64,000 bases of DNA. It comes from Methanothrix sp. GTDB lineage: Archaea; Halobacteriota; Methanosarcinia; Methanotrichales; Methanotrichaceae. Where the stretch lies: NCBI RefSeq assembly GCF_016706325.1, contig NZ_JADJJX010000002.1, positions 124,001-188,000 of the forward strand. The letters are read 5' to 3'. The notes beneath the pieces were generated by a model, which saw only the letters and a program-made list of their open reading frames with translations, ran no database searches and was not told where the DNA came from. Made by a program: the position numbers and the translations under genes. Position 1 is the first letter of the stretch. The number at the start of each line of letters is the position of its first letter. Positions 44,876 through 53,357 of the stretch are shown here, piece by piece.

Positions 44876-45681
44876 TCATCTTCGAGAAGGCATTCTGGTT
44901 CATCAAGAAGGGCTATATGCTGCAGTTGAGCTATAAGTTCGACTTCTTCTTGAGGCTGTTTTTCATGCTCTTCAACATCCTGACCTATTACTTCATCGCC
45001 AAATTGATCGGGGATGGGGCGGCCAAGTATCTGGAGCCGTATGGCGGGGATTACTTCTCCTTTGTCCTCATTGGCATGGCCTTCTCCGGCTATCTCATGA
45101 TCTCCCTGAGAAGCTTCTCTGAGAGTGTGCGGGATGAGCAGATGATGGGGACTTTGGAGGCCATGCTGGTGACCCCCACCAGCACATCGAGCATCATCGC
45201 CCTGTCCTCCCTCTGGAACTTCATATTCGCCTCCTTCCGGGTGCTGATGTATCTGATCATAGGGATCATGCTGGGGGTGGATATGAGCCGGGCCAATGTT
45301 GGGGGCGCCATATTGATTCTGATCCTCACCATAATATGCTTCAGCAGCATAGGAATACTATCGGCCAGCTTCATCATGGTCTTCAAACGGGGAGATCCGA
45401 TCAATATGCTCTTAATGAGCAGCTCTGAGCTCTTTGGAGGGGTCCTATTCCCAATTGAGGTATTCCCGTCCTGGCTGCAGAACATCTCCCATATCCTGCC
45501 CATCACCTACTCAGTGAATGGCATGAGGCATGCTCTGCTGCAGGGGTACAGCGTCAGCGAGCTGGCCCCGGAGCTACTCACTCTGGCTCTGTTCTCAATT
45601 GTGCTCCTCCCGGTGAGCCTGTTCGTATTCGAGAGGGCGGTCTTGAGGGTCAAGGCAGAGGGGGGGCTGGTGCAGTACTGA
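44869..45681 (+). CDS. ABC-2 type exporter, permease subunit
   Basis: This is a 270-residue protein with six transmembrane helices and the ABC-2 motif region ELFGGVLFPIEVFPSWLQNISHILPITY. The start is GTG 44869 or GTG 44872 (the latter overlaps the ATPase stop as gtga). It forms a homodimeric channel with the upstream ATPase. Confidence 0.92.
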   Translation: MVIIFEKAFWFIKKGYMLQLSYKFDFFLRLFFMLFNILTYYFIAKLIGDGAAKYLEPYGGDYFSFVLIGMAFSGYLMISLRSFSESVRDEQMMGTLEAMLVTPTSTSSIIALSSLWNFIFASFRVLMYLIIGIMLGVDMSRANVGGAILILILTIICFSSIGILSASFIMVFKRGDPINMLLMSSSELFGGVLFPIEVFPSWLQNISHILPITYSVNGMRHALLQGYSVSELAPELLTLALFSIVLLPVSLFVFERAVLRVKAEGGLVQY

Positions 45682-46014
45682 AATAGCCTCCGGCTAGTGT
45701 CGTCCCAGTTGCAGGCAATCTTCAGCGGGCTACGGCCAAAATTGTCCCCTCCCGCCCCCTCAATGCCGGGGGCCATGATTTTTCGGGTTCTTTGCTCTTT
45801 TTGTGGGCAGATCCGGGGGATGTTATTCATATTCATCTCCTCTTTTCGCCTCTGTTCCTTTGTGTTGAGATCGGAGTACTTGGGGCCTGTCTCCAGGGCG
45901 CAAATGCACAAAGAAAAATCATCTGGAGGACGAAATCCGCACGATTCAGAGAAGAGCCACTCTTCAGCGGTGGAAATGCTGCTAAAGGTATCTGAAACGC
46001 ACTTGGAACTGTAG
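45682..46014. other. Intergenic region next to the CRISPR remnant
   Basis: I see no gene in these 333 bases. A partly palindromic gccccctcaatgccgggg at 45754-45771 recurs at 46970-46987 as gccccctcaacgccgggg. A poly-T patch at 45778-45809 (atttttcgggttctttgct) may end the ABC operon transcript. Confidence 0.35.
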
Positions 46015-46123
46015 GCCTCAATTGGGCCACGTCCTTTCAGACATGGATACAGTACCAGCTCGAGAGGGGAGACTCGCCCCCTGCTAGGTTTCAATTGGGC
46101 CACGACTTTTCAGCCATGGATAC
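46015..46123 (-). CRISPR. Minimal CRISPR array: two 36-bp repeats, one 37-bp spacer
   Basis: Repeats lie at 46015-46050 and 46088-46123 and share caattgggccacg and ggatac. Read on the minus strand they start GTATCCAT and the leader-side copy ends in ATTGAAAC, a hallmark of many CRISPR repeats. The distal copy has a degenerate end (ATTGAGGC), as trailer repeats often do. The spacer is 46051-46087. The array lies behind a leader in the same direction as cas4-cas1 and cas2, though its leader copy is the outer of two. Confidence 0.7.
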
Positions 46124-46517
46124 AGCCGCCATTTTTCGGCCTTTACTGCTATCGGAAAAAAGCCGATTTTCGCACATACCGTCAACTTTTATGAATACTT
46201 TCGGAGAGTAGGTCTCTGTTCAAGACCTTTATCGATATGTGCTGGCCTTTCGCGCATCTCCCGGGGTTTTGGATACCACCTCGATGTGCGAAATTCGTTA
46301 GAAAAACGGTTATAATTTTACCCATCCGTCTGGTCGAATGGCCCTGCACAAATAGGGTGCCTGCTCTCCAGATATCTGCATTCTATTAGTTCTCCCTGGG
46401 GCTATATATTGATTGTGCCACTGCCAATGTAGCTGCAGACTGGACAGATTGCAGATGCGATTTAGCTCAATCAGCCGGTTATCGCAGTGATAGATGACGA
46501 TTATATGTTTTATGAAC
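46124..46517 (-). promoter_or_regulatory. CRISPR leader, outer copy
   Basis: This is the non-coding stretch between the leader-side repeat and the cas2 fragment, almost identical to 47169-47562. On the minus strand it has an AT-rich promoter-like taaaattataacc near 46308-46320. Conservation between the two copies supports a functional leader or a recent duplication. Confidence 0.6.
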
Positions 46518-46680
46518 TCAGACTATGACTGCTTTGGGCGAGGAATCCTCCGCTCTAACCCCGATGAACTAAATTCTATCATCCGCTCCGCCATCCGCCG
46601 GTCCCAGATCAATGATCATGATCCTGTCCTGGTCGTGCTTGATGAGGCCAGTAAGGGCAGCGATCAATTCAACCCGGCCT
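46518..46680 (-). pseudogene. Truncated copy of cas2 (C-terminal third to half)
   Basis: The 163 bases match the 3' end of the intact cas2 (47563-47725), including the stop codon at 46518-46520 and the HDQDRIMIIDLGPADGGADDRI region. The 5' part is absent: homology stops at 46680. It arose with the leader duplication and has no start. Confidence 0.85.
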
Positions 46681-46681
46681 C

Positions 46682-46745
46682 TATCGAGGCTGATTCGAAA
46701 CCATGAAGGCTGTTTTTTCTGGGCGCCGCGAGTCGGCCCTCCGGG
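46682..46745. repeat. 64-bp repeat, first copy
   Basis: The sequence from tatcgaggctgattcgaaac through gggcgccgcgagtcggccc is repeated at 46885-46948 (offset 203) with few differences. It lies in the unique DNA between the two leader copies. It is too long for a CRISPR repeat of this locus and its origin is unknown. The 140 bases between the copies show nothing recognisable. Confidence 0.8.
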
Positions 46746-46884
46746 ATGCTGGTGAAGGGGCCCCACGAAGCCAGACAGATCGGAATGAGGATGTCGATGG
46801 TTTTGGGATGCGATATATTGATGCAAAAATTCTCCAGGCGGGCCCGGCTGAAGGTTGGAATAATATTTAAGAGATCCGGGCTGT

Positions 46885-46948
46885 TATCAAGGCTGATTCG
46901 AAACCATACAGACTGTTTTTTCTGGGCGCCGCGAGTCGGCCCTTCGGG
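46885..46948. repeat. 64-bp repeat, second copy
   Basis: Second copy of 46682-46745. It is followed by an extra GC-rich hairpin-like cttcgggcctcccgcg and the gccccctcaacgccgggg element. From here to 47141 there is no gene. Confidence 0.8.
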
Positions 46949-47141
46949 CCTCCCGCGCTAATGCCCTGGGCCCCCTCAACGCCGGGGAGGCTTGGATACA
47001 ATCGAGGCTGGCTGTTGATAGGTTGGAGATGAAACAATACAAACATTAATTGCATGTGAAATGAACGAGCAATGTGAAAATTGATGATAAGATATAATGC
47101 CATCACATTTTACAATTGGTATTAAATTCATAAGGTGGACC

Positions 47142-47725
47142 GGGCCACGTCCTTTCAGACATGGATACAGCCGCCATTTTTCGGCCTTTGCTGCTATCGG
47201 AAAAAAGCCGATTTTCGCACATACCGTCAACTTTTATGAATACTTTTAGAAAGTAGGTCTCTGTTCAAGACCATTATCGTTATGTGCTGGCCTTTCGCGC
47301 ATCTCCCGGGGTTTTAGAAACCACCTCGATGTGCGAAATTCGTTAGAAAAACGGTTATAATTTTACCCATCCGTCTGGTCGAATGGCCCTGCACAAATAG
47401 GGTGCCTGCTCTCCAGATACCTGCATTCTATTAGTTCTCCCTGGGGCTATATATTGATTGTGCCACGACCAATGTAGCTGCAGATCGGACTGATTGCAGA
47501 TGCGATTTAGCTCAATCAACCGGTTATAGCAGTGATAGATGACGATTATATGTTTTATGACCTCAGACTATGACTGCTTTGGGCGAGGAATCCACCGCTC
47601 TAACCCCGATGAACTCAATTCTATCATCCGCTCCGCCATCCGCCGGTCCCAGATCAATGATCATGATCCTGTCCTGGTCGTGCTTGATGAGGCCAGTAAG
47701 GGCGGCGATCAATTCCACCCGGCCT
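47142..47725. repeat. Segmental duplication, copy B (repeat stub, leader, cas2 3' end)
   Basis: Partner of 46097-46680. At its outer end only the leader-side 27 bases of one CRISPR repeat remain (47142-47168, gggccacgtcctttcagaca then tggatac). The leader next to the intact cas2 therefore has no functional array. Confidence 0.9.
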
Positions 47726-47868
47726 TTGGGCGTTAGATTGCAGCGAAAAACGGAATAGTGGATAGGCTCACCAAAACCTTTCATGCTCTTATGCACCCTT
47801 TGCAGCCGTCTAGGATCCATGATATCATAGCTCACCACGAAACAATTTCGTCCGGACAAATGCATCAC
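47563..47868 (-). CDS. cas2: CRISPR-associated endoribonuclease-like Cas2
   Basis: This is a ~101-residue Cas2, partner of Cas1 in spacer integration. The N-terminal strand carries FVVSYDIMDPRRLQRVHKSM with the conserved Asp, followed by GFGEPIHYSVFRCNL. The start is GTG 47868 or ATG 47865, overlapping the cas4-cas1 stop, with aggagg inside the end of cas1. The genes are therefore co-translated. The 3' end of the gene is duplicated 1 kb away. Confidence 0.92.
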   Translation of the reverse strand: MMHLSGRNCFVVSYDIMDPRRLQRVHKSMKGFGEPIHYSVFRCNLTPKGRVELIAALTGLIKHDQDRIMIIDLGPADGGADDRIEFIGVRAVDSSPKAVIV

Positions 47869-49526
47869 CTCCTGCTGAATGCAGGATACTCCTTTATTTC
47901 ACCAAAGAGAACTCTGGAGAGAAGCCTGACTTGAACCTCAAATATACGCCTGTAGCTGACGGTGTAGCCAAATAGAGGGTGAGTGATCTCAGCTTCCATT
48001 TGCCTTTCATAGCCTCCAATGACCGTCTTCTTGCCCTTCGAGGTAAGAGCGATGCCTAGACCTGTTCGGATAAAATCCTTATCACCAAGCTCTCTTTTAT
48101 TGAAGAGTGTTATTGCCGTCGAGTCTGCAATCATCGGCCTGAACTCCTCCATCATATCCAGTGCCAGTGCCGGCCGGCCATACCTCGGCCGGTGGTAGAA
48201 TCCAAGGTACGGATCAAAGCCCACCGCCAGCAGGGTAACAAACATCTCCTTCGCCAGGACGGCATAAAGGTATGAGAGAACAGCATTGACCGGATCCTTT
48301 GGCGGACGCCTGTTCCTGCTCTGGAGAGAGAAGTCCTCATTCCCTTTCAACAGTCGGTCCAGCCGGCCAAAGTAAAGCTCCGCCGCCGCTCCCTCGATTC
48401 CAAGGAGCTTTTCCGCGCTTGATGCCTTCTTCGCATCACGAGAGAGTCTGTCCAGGCTCTCCAACACTGCCGCCGAAGGCTCTGGATCATTTCTGCGCAA
48501 CTGAGTCCTGCAGTTTTTGATCTTCCCCGATATCATGGACCGGGCAATGGCCAGCGATCTCTTCCGGTCTGCAGCCCACTCGAACTGCTTCATCCTAAGC
48601 TCCACATTCTTGTGTGTGTGGCCCAGGCTCACCCCCTGAAACCATCCTCCCCGGGTGAAATGCAGAACCGGAATTCCCCGCTGCATCAGGTCCACCAGGG
48701 CCGGAGTCGATACATCCACTGCTCCATATAAATTGACCTGCGAGATCTCCCTCAGCCTCACCTCCTTTATCCTGCCCTCATCCCTGGACCAGATCTCCAG
48801 GACATCGCCCTTCTTTCGCAGAGAATTGCCATGTCCTACGACATAAACTGGCTGGTAGTCGTCCCGCGCTGGAATAAGCTTCCTGACCCGCACCATTATC
48901 CCTTTTTCTGATCCCCTCTTCTCCTCCATCTCTCTGAGCAGGTTCACCTCATCCGGAAGGCAGATGCCAGCCAACGAGCAGCGATTGCACTTAGGGCTCT
49001 CCTTTAGGGGTGGAGGGATCTTTTTTTCAATAGCAGCTCTTCTCAATTCGGATATCAGCCCTCGGGTCCTCTTAACCAGGGCTTTGTCGAAGGTGACCGG
49101 CACCCTCTTCCTGGAACGGACGAAATAGACGATCCCCTGCTCGCATTGAAAGCCGTTCTCCCGCAGGACCAGCCCCTGAGCACAGAGCTGCACCCGCTCC
49201 GGCTCATATGCCCCCTCCGGAATATCAGGAGCCTTTCCCCTCTTGTACTCCACCGGAGTTGCTCTCTTGCCTTCCTTCTCCAGGAGGTCTATCCTGCAGG
49301 TGACTCCCACCTCCGGACCGGCCAGGGATACTGAGCGGAGGTGGATGGCCTCCAAATCATCGTCCATCGGGTCGTTCTCTGTATCTTCATCCACCCGACG
49401 GTGTTGGAACCTGCCATCAACGGTATCCTCATTGTCCGCAAACTCCCCATCGATCCATTCGATGTAGCAGAGCCTGGGACAGTAGGCAAACTCCGCCAGC
49501 ATCCTCGCCGGGATCAGATCTGGCAC
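47865..49526 (-). CDS. cas1: Cas4-Cas1 fusion protein
   Basis: This is a 553-residue fusion. Residues 1-~210 are a Cas4 RecB-like nuclease with Fe-S cysteines (C16 in YCPRLC and a late CNRCSLAGIC cluster) and the nuclease motif VEYKRGKAP. Residues ~225-553 are Cas1: YVVGHGNSLRKKGDVLEIW, then IEGAAAELYF (metal Glu), PVNAVLSYLYAVL, GFDPYLGFYHRPRYGRPALALDMMEEFRP (metal His and acidic residues). Such fusions are typical of type I-G (formerly I-U) systems and select PAM-correct prespacers. No cas3, csb or other effector genes lie beside it; the next genes belong to lipid synthesis. Confidence 0.94.
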   Translation of the reverse strand: MPDLIPARMLAEFAYCPRLCYIEWIDGEFADNEDTVDGRFQHRRVDEDTENDPMDDDLEAIHLRSVSLAGPEVGVTCRIDLLEKEGKRATPVEYKRGKAPDIPEGAYEPERVQLCAQGLVLRENGFQCEQGIVYFVRSRKRVPVTFDKALVKRTRGLISELRRAAIEKKIPPPLKESPKCNRCSLAGICLPDEVNLLREMEEKRGSEKGIMVRVRKLIPARDDYQPVYVVGHGNSLRKKGDVLEIWSRDEGRIKEVRLREISQVNLYGAVDVSTPALVDLMQRGIPVLHFTRGGWFQGVSLGHTHKNVELRMKQFEWAADRKRSLAIARSMISGKIKNCRTQLRRNDPEPSAAVLESLDRLSRDAKKASSAEKLLGIEGAAAELYFGRLDRLLKGNEDFSLQSRNRRPPKDPVNAVLSYLYAVLAKEMFVTLLAVGFDPYLGFYHRPRYGRPALALDMMEEFRPMIADSTAITLFNKRELGDKDFIRTGLGIALTSKGKKTVIGGYERQMEAEITHPLFGYTVSYRRIFEVQVRLLSRVLFGEIKEYPAFSRR

Positions 49527-49677
49527 TTCCGCCTTCGAGCCTGGATTATCCCCACAGATCCCGCATAAGATCTATACTTCATCGAGCATCGGCATTATTC
49601 CGGCGGGGCTCTTAGACTCCCCTGGGACGGCCTCCCTCCAGGGGCATAAAAATGCCAGTCCACCCTCACCAGCAATC

Positions 49678-49830
49678 CTATCTGCAGGACCGGCATCGTG
49701 GATAGAGCATCCACACTGCAATCAGGAGAACAATCAGCACAATGATGACCTTGATGGCCAGGAAATATCCATCTGCCCCCGGCATATCCAGGCCATAAAG
49801 GTAATCCCCATCTATTCCCAGCGTTGACAT
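49678..49830 (-). CDS. Small single-span membrane protein (50 residues)
   Basis: ATG 49830 follows gggtgatcat. The product begins MSTLGIDGDYLYGLDMPGAD, has one strong transmembrane helix (YFLAIKVIIVLIVLLIAVWM) and ends YPRCRSCR with a CxxC-like pair. The family is unknown. Codon use and a clean helix favour a real gene. The rest of the 49527-49934 spacer shows short gcactgcatct repeats (49850-49890) and nothing else. Confidence 0.5.
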   Translation of the reverse strand: MSTLGIDGDYLYGLDMPGADGYFLAIKVIIVLIVLLIAVWMLYPRCRSCR

Positions 49831-49934
49831 ATGATCACCCATCTGCAGGCACTACATCCAAAGTACTGCATCTAAAGGCACTGCATCTGTAAGCATTAAA
49901 TCTATGAGCACAACATCAACAAAATCTTTTACCT

Positions 49935-50897
49935 CTAATACCTTCTCCTGATCATATAATCGGCCAGCTCCAGCATCGTCTCCTTGGCCGGTGAGGAGGG
50001 CAGGACGTCCAGTGCCCTCTTGCCCCTGACCACCATCTCCTCTGCCCTGGACCGGGCATAATCAATCGAGCCGCTCTCCTGGAGAATGGAGATCGACCGG
50101 GAGATCTCCTCCTCCGAGGCATCCTTCCTGCCGAAGACCGGCACCACAACATCATTGGCAAAGGCATGGATCATGATCAGTGTCTTCTTCCCCTCGATCA
50201 GATCCCCCCCCTGCCTCTTCCCCGAGACCCGTTCCGGGGTCATGAGATCGATGACATCATCCTGGAGCTGAAACCCCATGCCCGTCAGCCGGCCGAACTC
50301 ATCCATCGCCCCTACCACCTCGGGGGACGCACCAACCAGGATCGCCCCCATACCGGCAGAAGCGCCATAGAGAACTCCCGTCTTCTTCTCGATCATCTCC
50401 ATGTACTCCTGCTCAGTCACCCGCTCCCGGGACTCGAACTCCATATCCAGCCACTGGCCCTCGCATATCGCTGTGCAGGTGCGGGAGAGCATATTCATAG
50501 CAGCCAGAATTCGCTCCGGGCTGGCGGCAGTCATCCCCAGGACCTGAAAGGCCTTCGAGTATAGGGTATCGCCAGCCAGAATGGCCCCCGACTGTCCCCA
50601 GATCTTATGCACTGCAGGCCTGCCCCGCCGCACATCGGCATTGTCCATGATGTCATCATGAATGAGGGTGAAGTTATGAACCAATTCAATGGATACCGCC
50701 GCCGGCGCCAGGGCCTGAGCCTCTCCCCCGGCGGCCTGTGCCGCCAAGAGCAGCATCGATGGCCTCAATCTCTTTCCGCCGGAGTCCACCAGGTGCCGGC
50801 TCGCTTCATACAGGCCGCGCGGATGCTTCACCGGCAGCAGCTCTTCAATAGCAGCCGTCACCAGGGCAGCGCGCTCCTCCAGCTCTTTATCCATCAT
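49935..50897 (-). CDS. idsA: Geranylgeranyl/geranylfarnesyl diphosphate synthase
   Basis: This is a 320-residue trans-prenyltransferase making the C20 (or longer) chains of archaeal lipids. The first aspartate-rich motif is HDDIMDNADVRRG, the second LQDDVIDL, and the GGKRLRPSMLLL basic motif is present. I start it at ATG 50897 after ggttagggagg. The open frame extends upstream into RNase J, but that part has no family similarity. It ends the minus-strand lipid operon. Confidence 0.93.
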   Translation of the reverse strand: MMDKELEERAALVTAAIEELLPVKHPRGLYEASRHLVDSGGKRLRPSMLLLAAQAAGGEAQALAPAAVSIELVHNFTLIHDDIMDNADVRRGRPAVHKIWGQSGAILAGDTLYSKAFQVLGMTAASPERILAAMNMLSRTCTAICEGQWLDMEFESRERVTEQEYMEMIEKKTGVLYGASAGMGAILVGASPEVVGAMDEFGRLTGMGFQLQDDVIDLMTPERVSGKRQGGDLIEGKKTLIMIHAFANDVVVPVFGRKDASEEEISRSISILQESGSIDYARSRAEEMVVRGKRALDVLPSSPAKETMLELADYMIRRRY

Positions 50898-50925
50898 CCT
50901 TCTCACAACCTCCCTAACCCTCTCT

Positions 50926-52263
50926 TCAGTCGATGAGCAGCTCCTGGCCGTTCCTGACCAGATGGATATTGGACCCCAGGGAGTAGCCTGTCTCCTCGGC
51001 AATCATGAGATAGCTGCCATGGCTGGCCAGAGTCCCGTGGCTTGGTATGACATGCTCTGGATTGATCATCCGCAGCAACTCCCAGTGATCCTCCCGGCAG
51101 GCATGCCCGGAGACATGAACATTGTCATAGATCCTGCCTCCCCTCATCTTCAGCTTGGTCACAACGGTATGGCGGTTGGATTCATTCAGGGGCTGGGGTA
51201 TGATGCCCGCAGAGAAGACCACCTTATCCCCCGACTCCACCTGAAGATCGGTCTCTCCATTGGCCACCCGGCTCAGTATCGCCCCCGGCTCACCCTGATG
51301 GCCGGTCATGATGGGCAGATACTTGTCCTTGCCCTCATTCATGATCCTCTTTAAGGCTTTGTCCACCGACTTTCTCCTCCCGAAGACAGAGACCTCACCC
51401 TGATGGGCATATCCAGTCCGCACCGCCGTCCCCCAGTACTTCTCCATGGACCGGCCCAGGAGAATAGGCTTTCTCCCCATCCTATGGGCAGCCTCGATTA
51501 TCGCTCTGATCCGGGCGATATGGGAGGAGAAGGTGGTGACCAATACCCCGGACCTGGTCTCCTCAGTGCCTATGAGAACGTCCATCACCAGATCCTTGGC
51601 TATCTGCTCAGAGGGCGTCTTTCCGGAGATGGAGGCATTGGTGGTCTCAGTGATCAGAGCCAACACCCCCTCCCTTCCCAGAGCCCTCAGCCGGGCGAAA
51701 TCCGGCGCCTCGCCCAGTGTCGGCGTGCGATCGATCTTGAAGTCATTGGCATAGACTATGATCCCTTTGGGAGTATGAATGGCGGCAAAGACGCAGTCCA
51801 CAATGCTGTGCTGCACCCGCACGAACTCCAGCTCGATATCGGGCGTGACCTGAAACCTCTCTCCGGCATCCATAGTCTTCAGGGGATTGTTCACCCCGAA
51901 GATCTTCTCCGACCTGATCTCCTGGCTTATCAGATCTGCAGTGAAGGGCGATGCGATGATCGGAGCATGGTACTTGTGAGCCAGCTTGGAGATGGCCCCG
52001 ATATGATCAAGGTGGCCATGAGTGCAGGCAATAGCTCTGACCTTTCCGTCAACGCTCTGCATTATGCTGTCATCGGGAATGGCGCCTATGCTGATCAGAT
52101 CCTCGGCATGCAGGGATTCCACATCGGTATCCTCATGAATCTGCACCCGGTCCAGTCTGATCCCCATATCCATTACAATGATATCTTTTCCTATCCTTAT
52201 TGCCGTCATATTGCGGCCGATCTCATTATAGCCACCGACGGCGATTATCGCAATATCTTTCAT
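50926..52263 (-). CDS. rnj: Ribonuclease J (archaeal)
   Basis: This is a 445-residue MBL/beta-CASP exoribonuclease acting 5'-3' on RNA. The metal site is CTHGHLDHIGAI, with further motifs VYANDFKIDRTPTLG, MTGHQGEPGAILSR (beta-CASP) and VHVSGHACREDHWELL. Its start overlaps the IPP isomerase stop by 4 bases. Presence of RNase J inside the isoprenoid operon is a conserved arrangement in methanogens. Confidence 0.93.
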   Translation of the reverse strand: MKDIAIIAVGGYNEIGRNMTAIRIGKDIIVMDMGIRLDRVQIHEDTDVESLHAEDLISIGAIPDDSIMQSVDGKVRAIACTHGHLDHIGAISKLAHKYHAPIIASPFTADLISQEIRSEKIFGVNNPLKTMDAGERFQVTPDIELEFVRVQHSIVDCVFAAIHTPKGIIVYANDFKIDRTPTLGEAPDFARLRALGREGVLALITETTNASISGKTPSEQIAKDLVMDVLIGTEETRSGVLVTTFSSHIARIRAIIEAAHRMGRKPILLGRSMEKYWGTAVRTGYAHQGEVSVFGRRKSVDKALKRIMNEGKDKYLPIMTGHQGEPGAILSRVANGETDLQVESGDKVVFSAGIIPQPLNESNRHTVVTKLKMRGGRIYDNVHVSGHACREDHWELLRMINPEHVIPSHGTLASHGSYLMIAEETGYSLGSNIHLVRNGQELLID

Positions 52264-53357
52264 TTTGTCAACTCTCTATAAGCAGAAAACTCTCTCAAAT
52301 CATAACCCCGGGCCTCCAGCCACTCTCTGGTCCTTCCTAGAACCACGAGAGGGACCCCTTCCAGCTCCCCAACCCTTCTGCAACCGGTAAGGAACATACA
52401 GATCCTCAGAGCACGCAGATAGGGGCTCAGGGCTTTGATCACCGATTCAGCATCCTTTGTCGCCGGCTTGAGCATGGGAAGGGCAATCCCGGCCAGGCCT
52501 GCCCCCAGGGAGAGGCTCTTGGCCACATCCAGTCCGCTCCTTATCCCTCCCGAGGAGATGACATCCAGGCCCGCTGACCGGCACTCGACTATGCTAACGG
52601 GGGTGGGAATTCCCCAGCTCCAAAAGAGCCTTCCCATCTCCTCCAGCTCACTGTCACCTATCTCTGCCGCCCTGTAGGTCTCAACCCCGGCCCAGGAGAG
52701 ACCTCCCTGGCCGGAGACATCTATCATCTTAACGCCCGCATCCGCCAGGCTGGCCGCCGTCTCCCTCGATATGCCCGCCCCCGTCTCCTTGACGATTATG
52801 GGAACCGGCCCTTTTGCTGCCTCCCTCAGCGCCCCAGCCACCCCGAAGGCATCTCTATCCCCCTCCGGCTGGATGCTCTCCTGCAGAAAGTTCAGATGAA
52901 CGGCGATGGCATCGGCATCTATCATCTCTGCCAGCTGATCCAGGATCCCGGGGCCGGACCTTTTCAGTTGTACCGCCCCGATATTCCCCACCAGAGGTAT
53001 ATCGGGCGCAGCATCCCGCACCACTGAGAAGGTATCCCTCAGCCTCCCGTCCTCCAAAGCCGCCCTCTGCGAGCCCACCCCCATGGCCAGCCCCAGCTCA
53101 GAGGCGGCTTTGGCCAGATTCTCATTGATCCTCTTGACGCTGGGATGGCCCCCGGTCATGGCGCTGATCATGAGCGGTGCAGACAGCCTCTTTCCCAGGA
53201 ACCGGCAGGAGGTATCGATATCCTCCTCATCGATCTCCGGGAGGGCTCTGTGGACAAACACCAGATCATCAAAGGGCCTGGAGGCCGTCTCCCTGGACTC
53301 CACCGGGCTCTCCAGACAGATTCGGATATGGTCGATCTTCCGGCTGGAGGTGCTCAA
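52260..53357 (-). CDS. fni: Type 2 isopentenyl-diphosphate isomerase
   Basis: This is a 365-residue FMN-dependent enzyme interconverting IPP and DMAPP. Motifs are SAMTGGHPSVKRINENLAK, MGVGSQRAAL, LVGNIGAVQL, VHLNFLQESIQPEGDR, VKETGAGIS and SSGGIRSGLDVAKSL. It overlaps both neighbours by 4 bases (ATGA junctions). Confidence 0.95.
   Translation of the reverse strand: MSTSSRKIDHIRICLESPVESRETASRPFDDLVFVHRALPEIDEEDIDTSCRFLGKRLSAPLMISAMTGGHPSVKRINENLAKAASELGLAMGVGSQRAALEDGRLRDTFSVVRDAAPDIPLVGNIGAVQLKRSGPGILDQLAEMIDADAIAVHLNFLQESIQPEGDRDAFGVAGALREAAKGPVPIIVKETGAGISRETAASLADAGVKMIDVSGQGGLSWAGVETYRAAEIGDSELEEMGRLFWSWGIPTPVSIVECRSAGLDVISSGGIRSGLDVAKSLSLGAGLAGIALPMLKPATKDAESVIKALSPYLRALRICMFLTGCRRVGELEGVPLVVLGRTREWLEARGYDLREFSAYRELTK

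Larger units (their letters stand above)
46097..46680. repeat. Segmental duplication, copy A (repeat end, leader, 3' end of cas2)
   Basis: These 584 bases match 47142-47725 at a constant offset of 1045 with only scattered substitutions and no indels. The copy contains the inner end of a CRISPR repeat, the ~390-bp leader and the last part of cas2. Confidence 0.9.

Noticed and set aside
45507..46103. 198-codon minus-strand frame reaching from the ABC permease into the CRISPR remnant
   Set aside because: It overlaps a well-supported plus-strand permease and crosses a CRISPR repeat; composition is not protein-like.
46494..46706. Plus-strand frame of 70 codons, with a twin at 47539-47736
   Set aside because: These are antisense readings of the cas2 3' end and its duplicated fragment, not genes.
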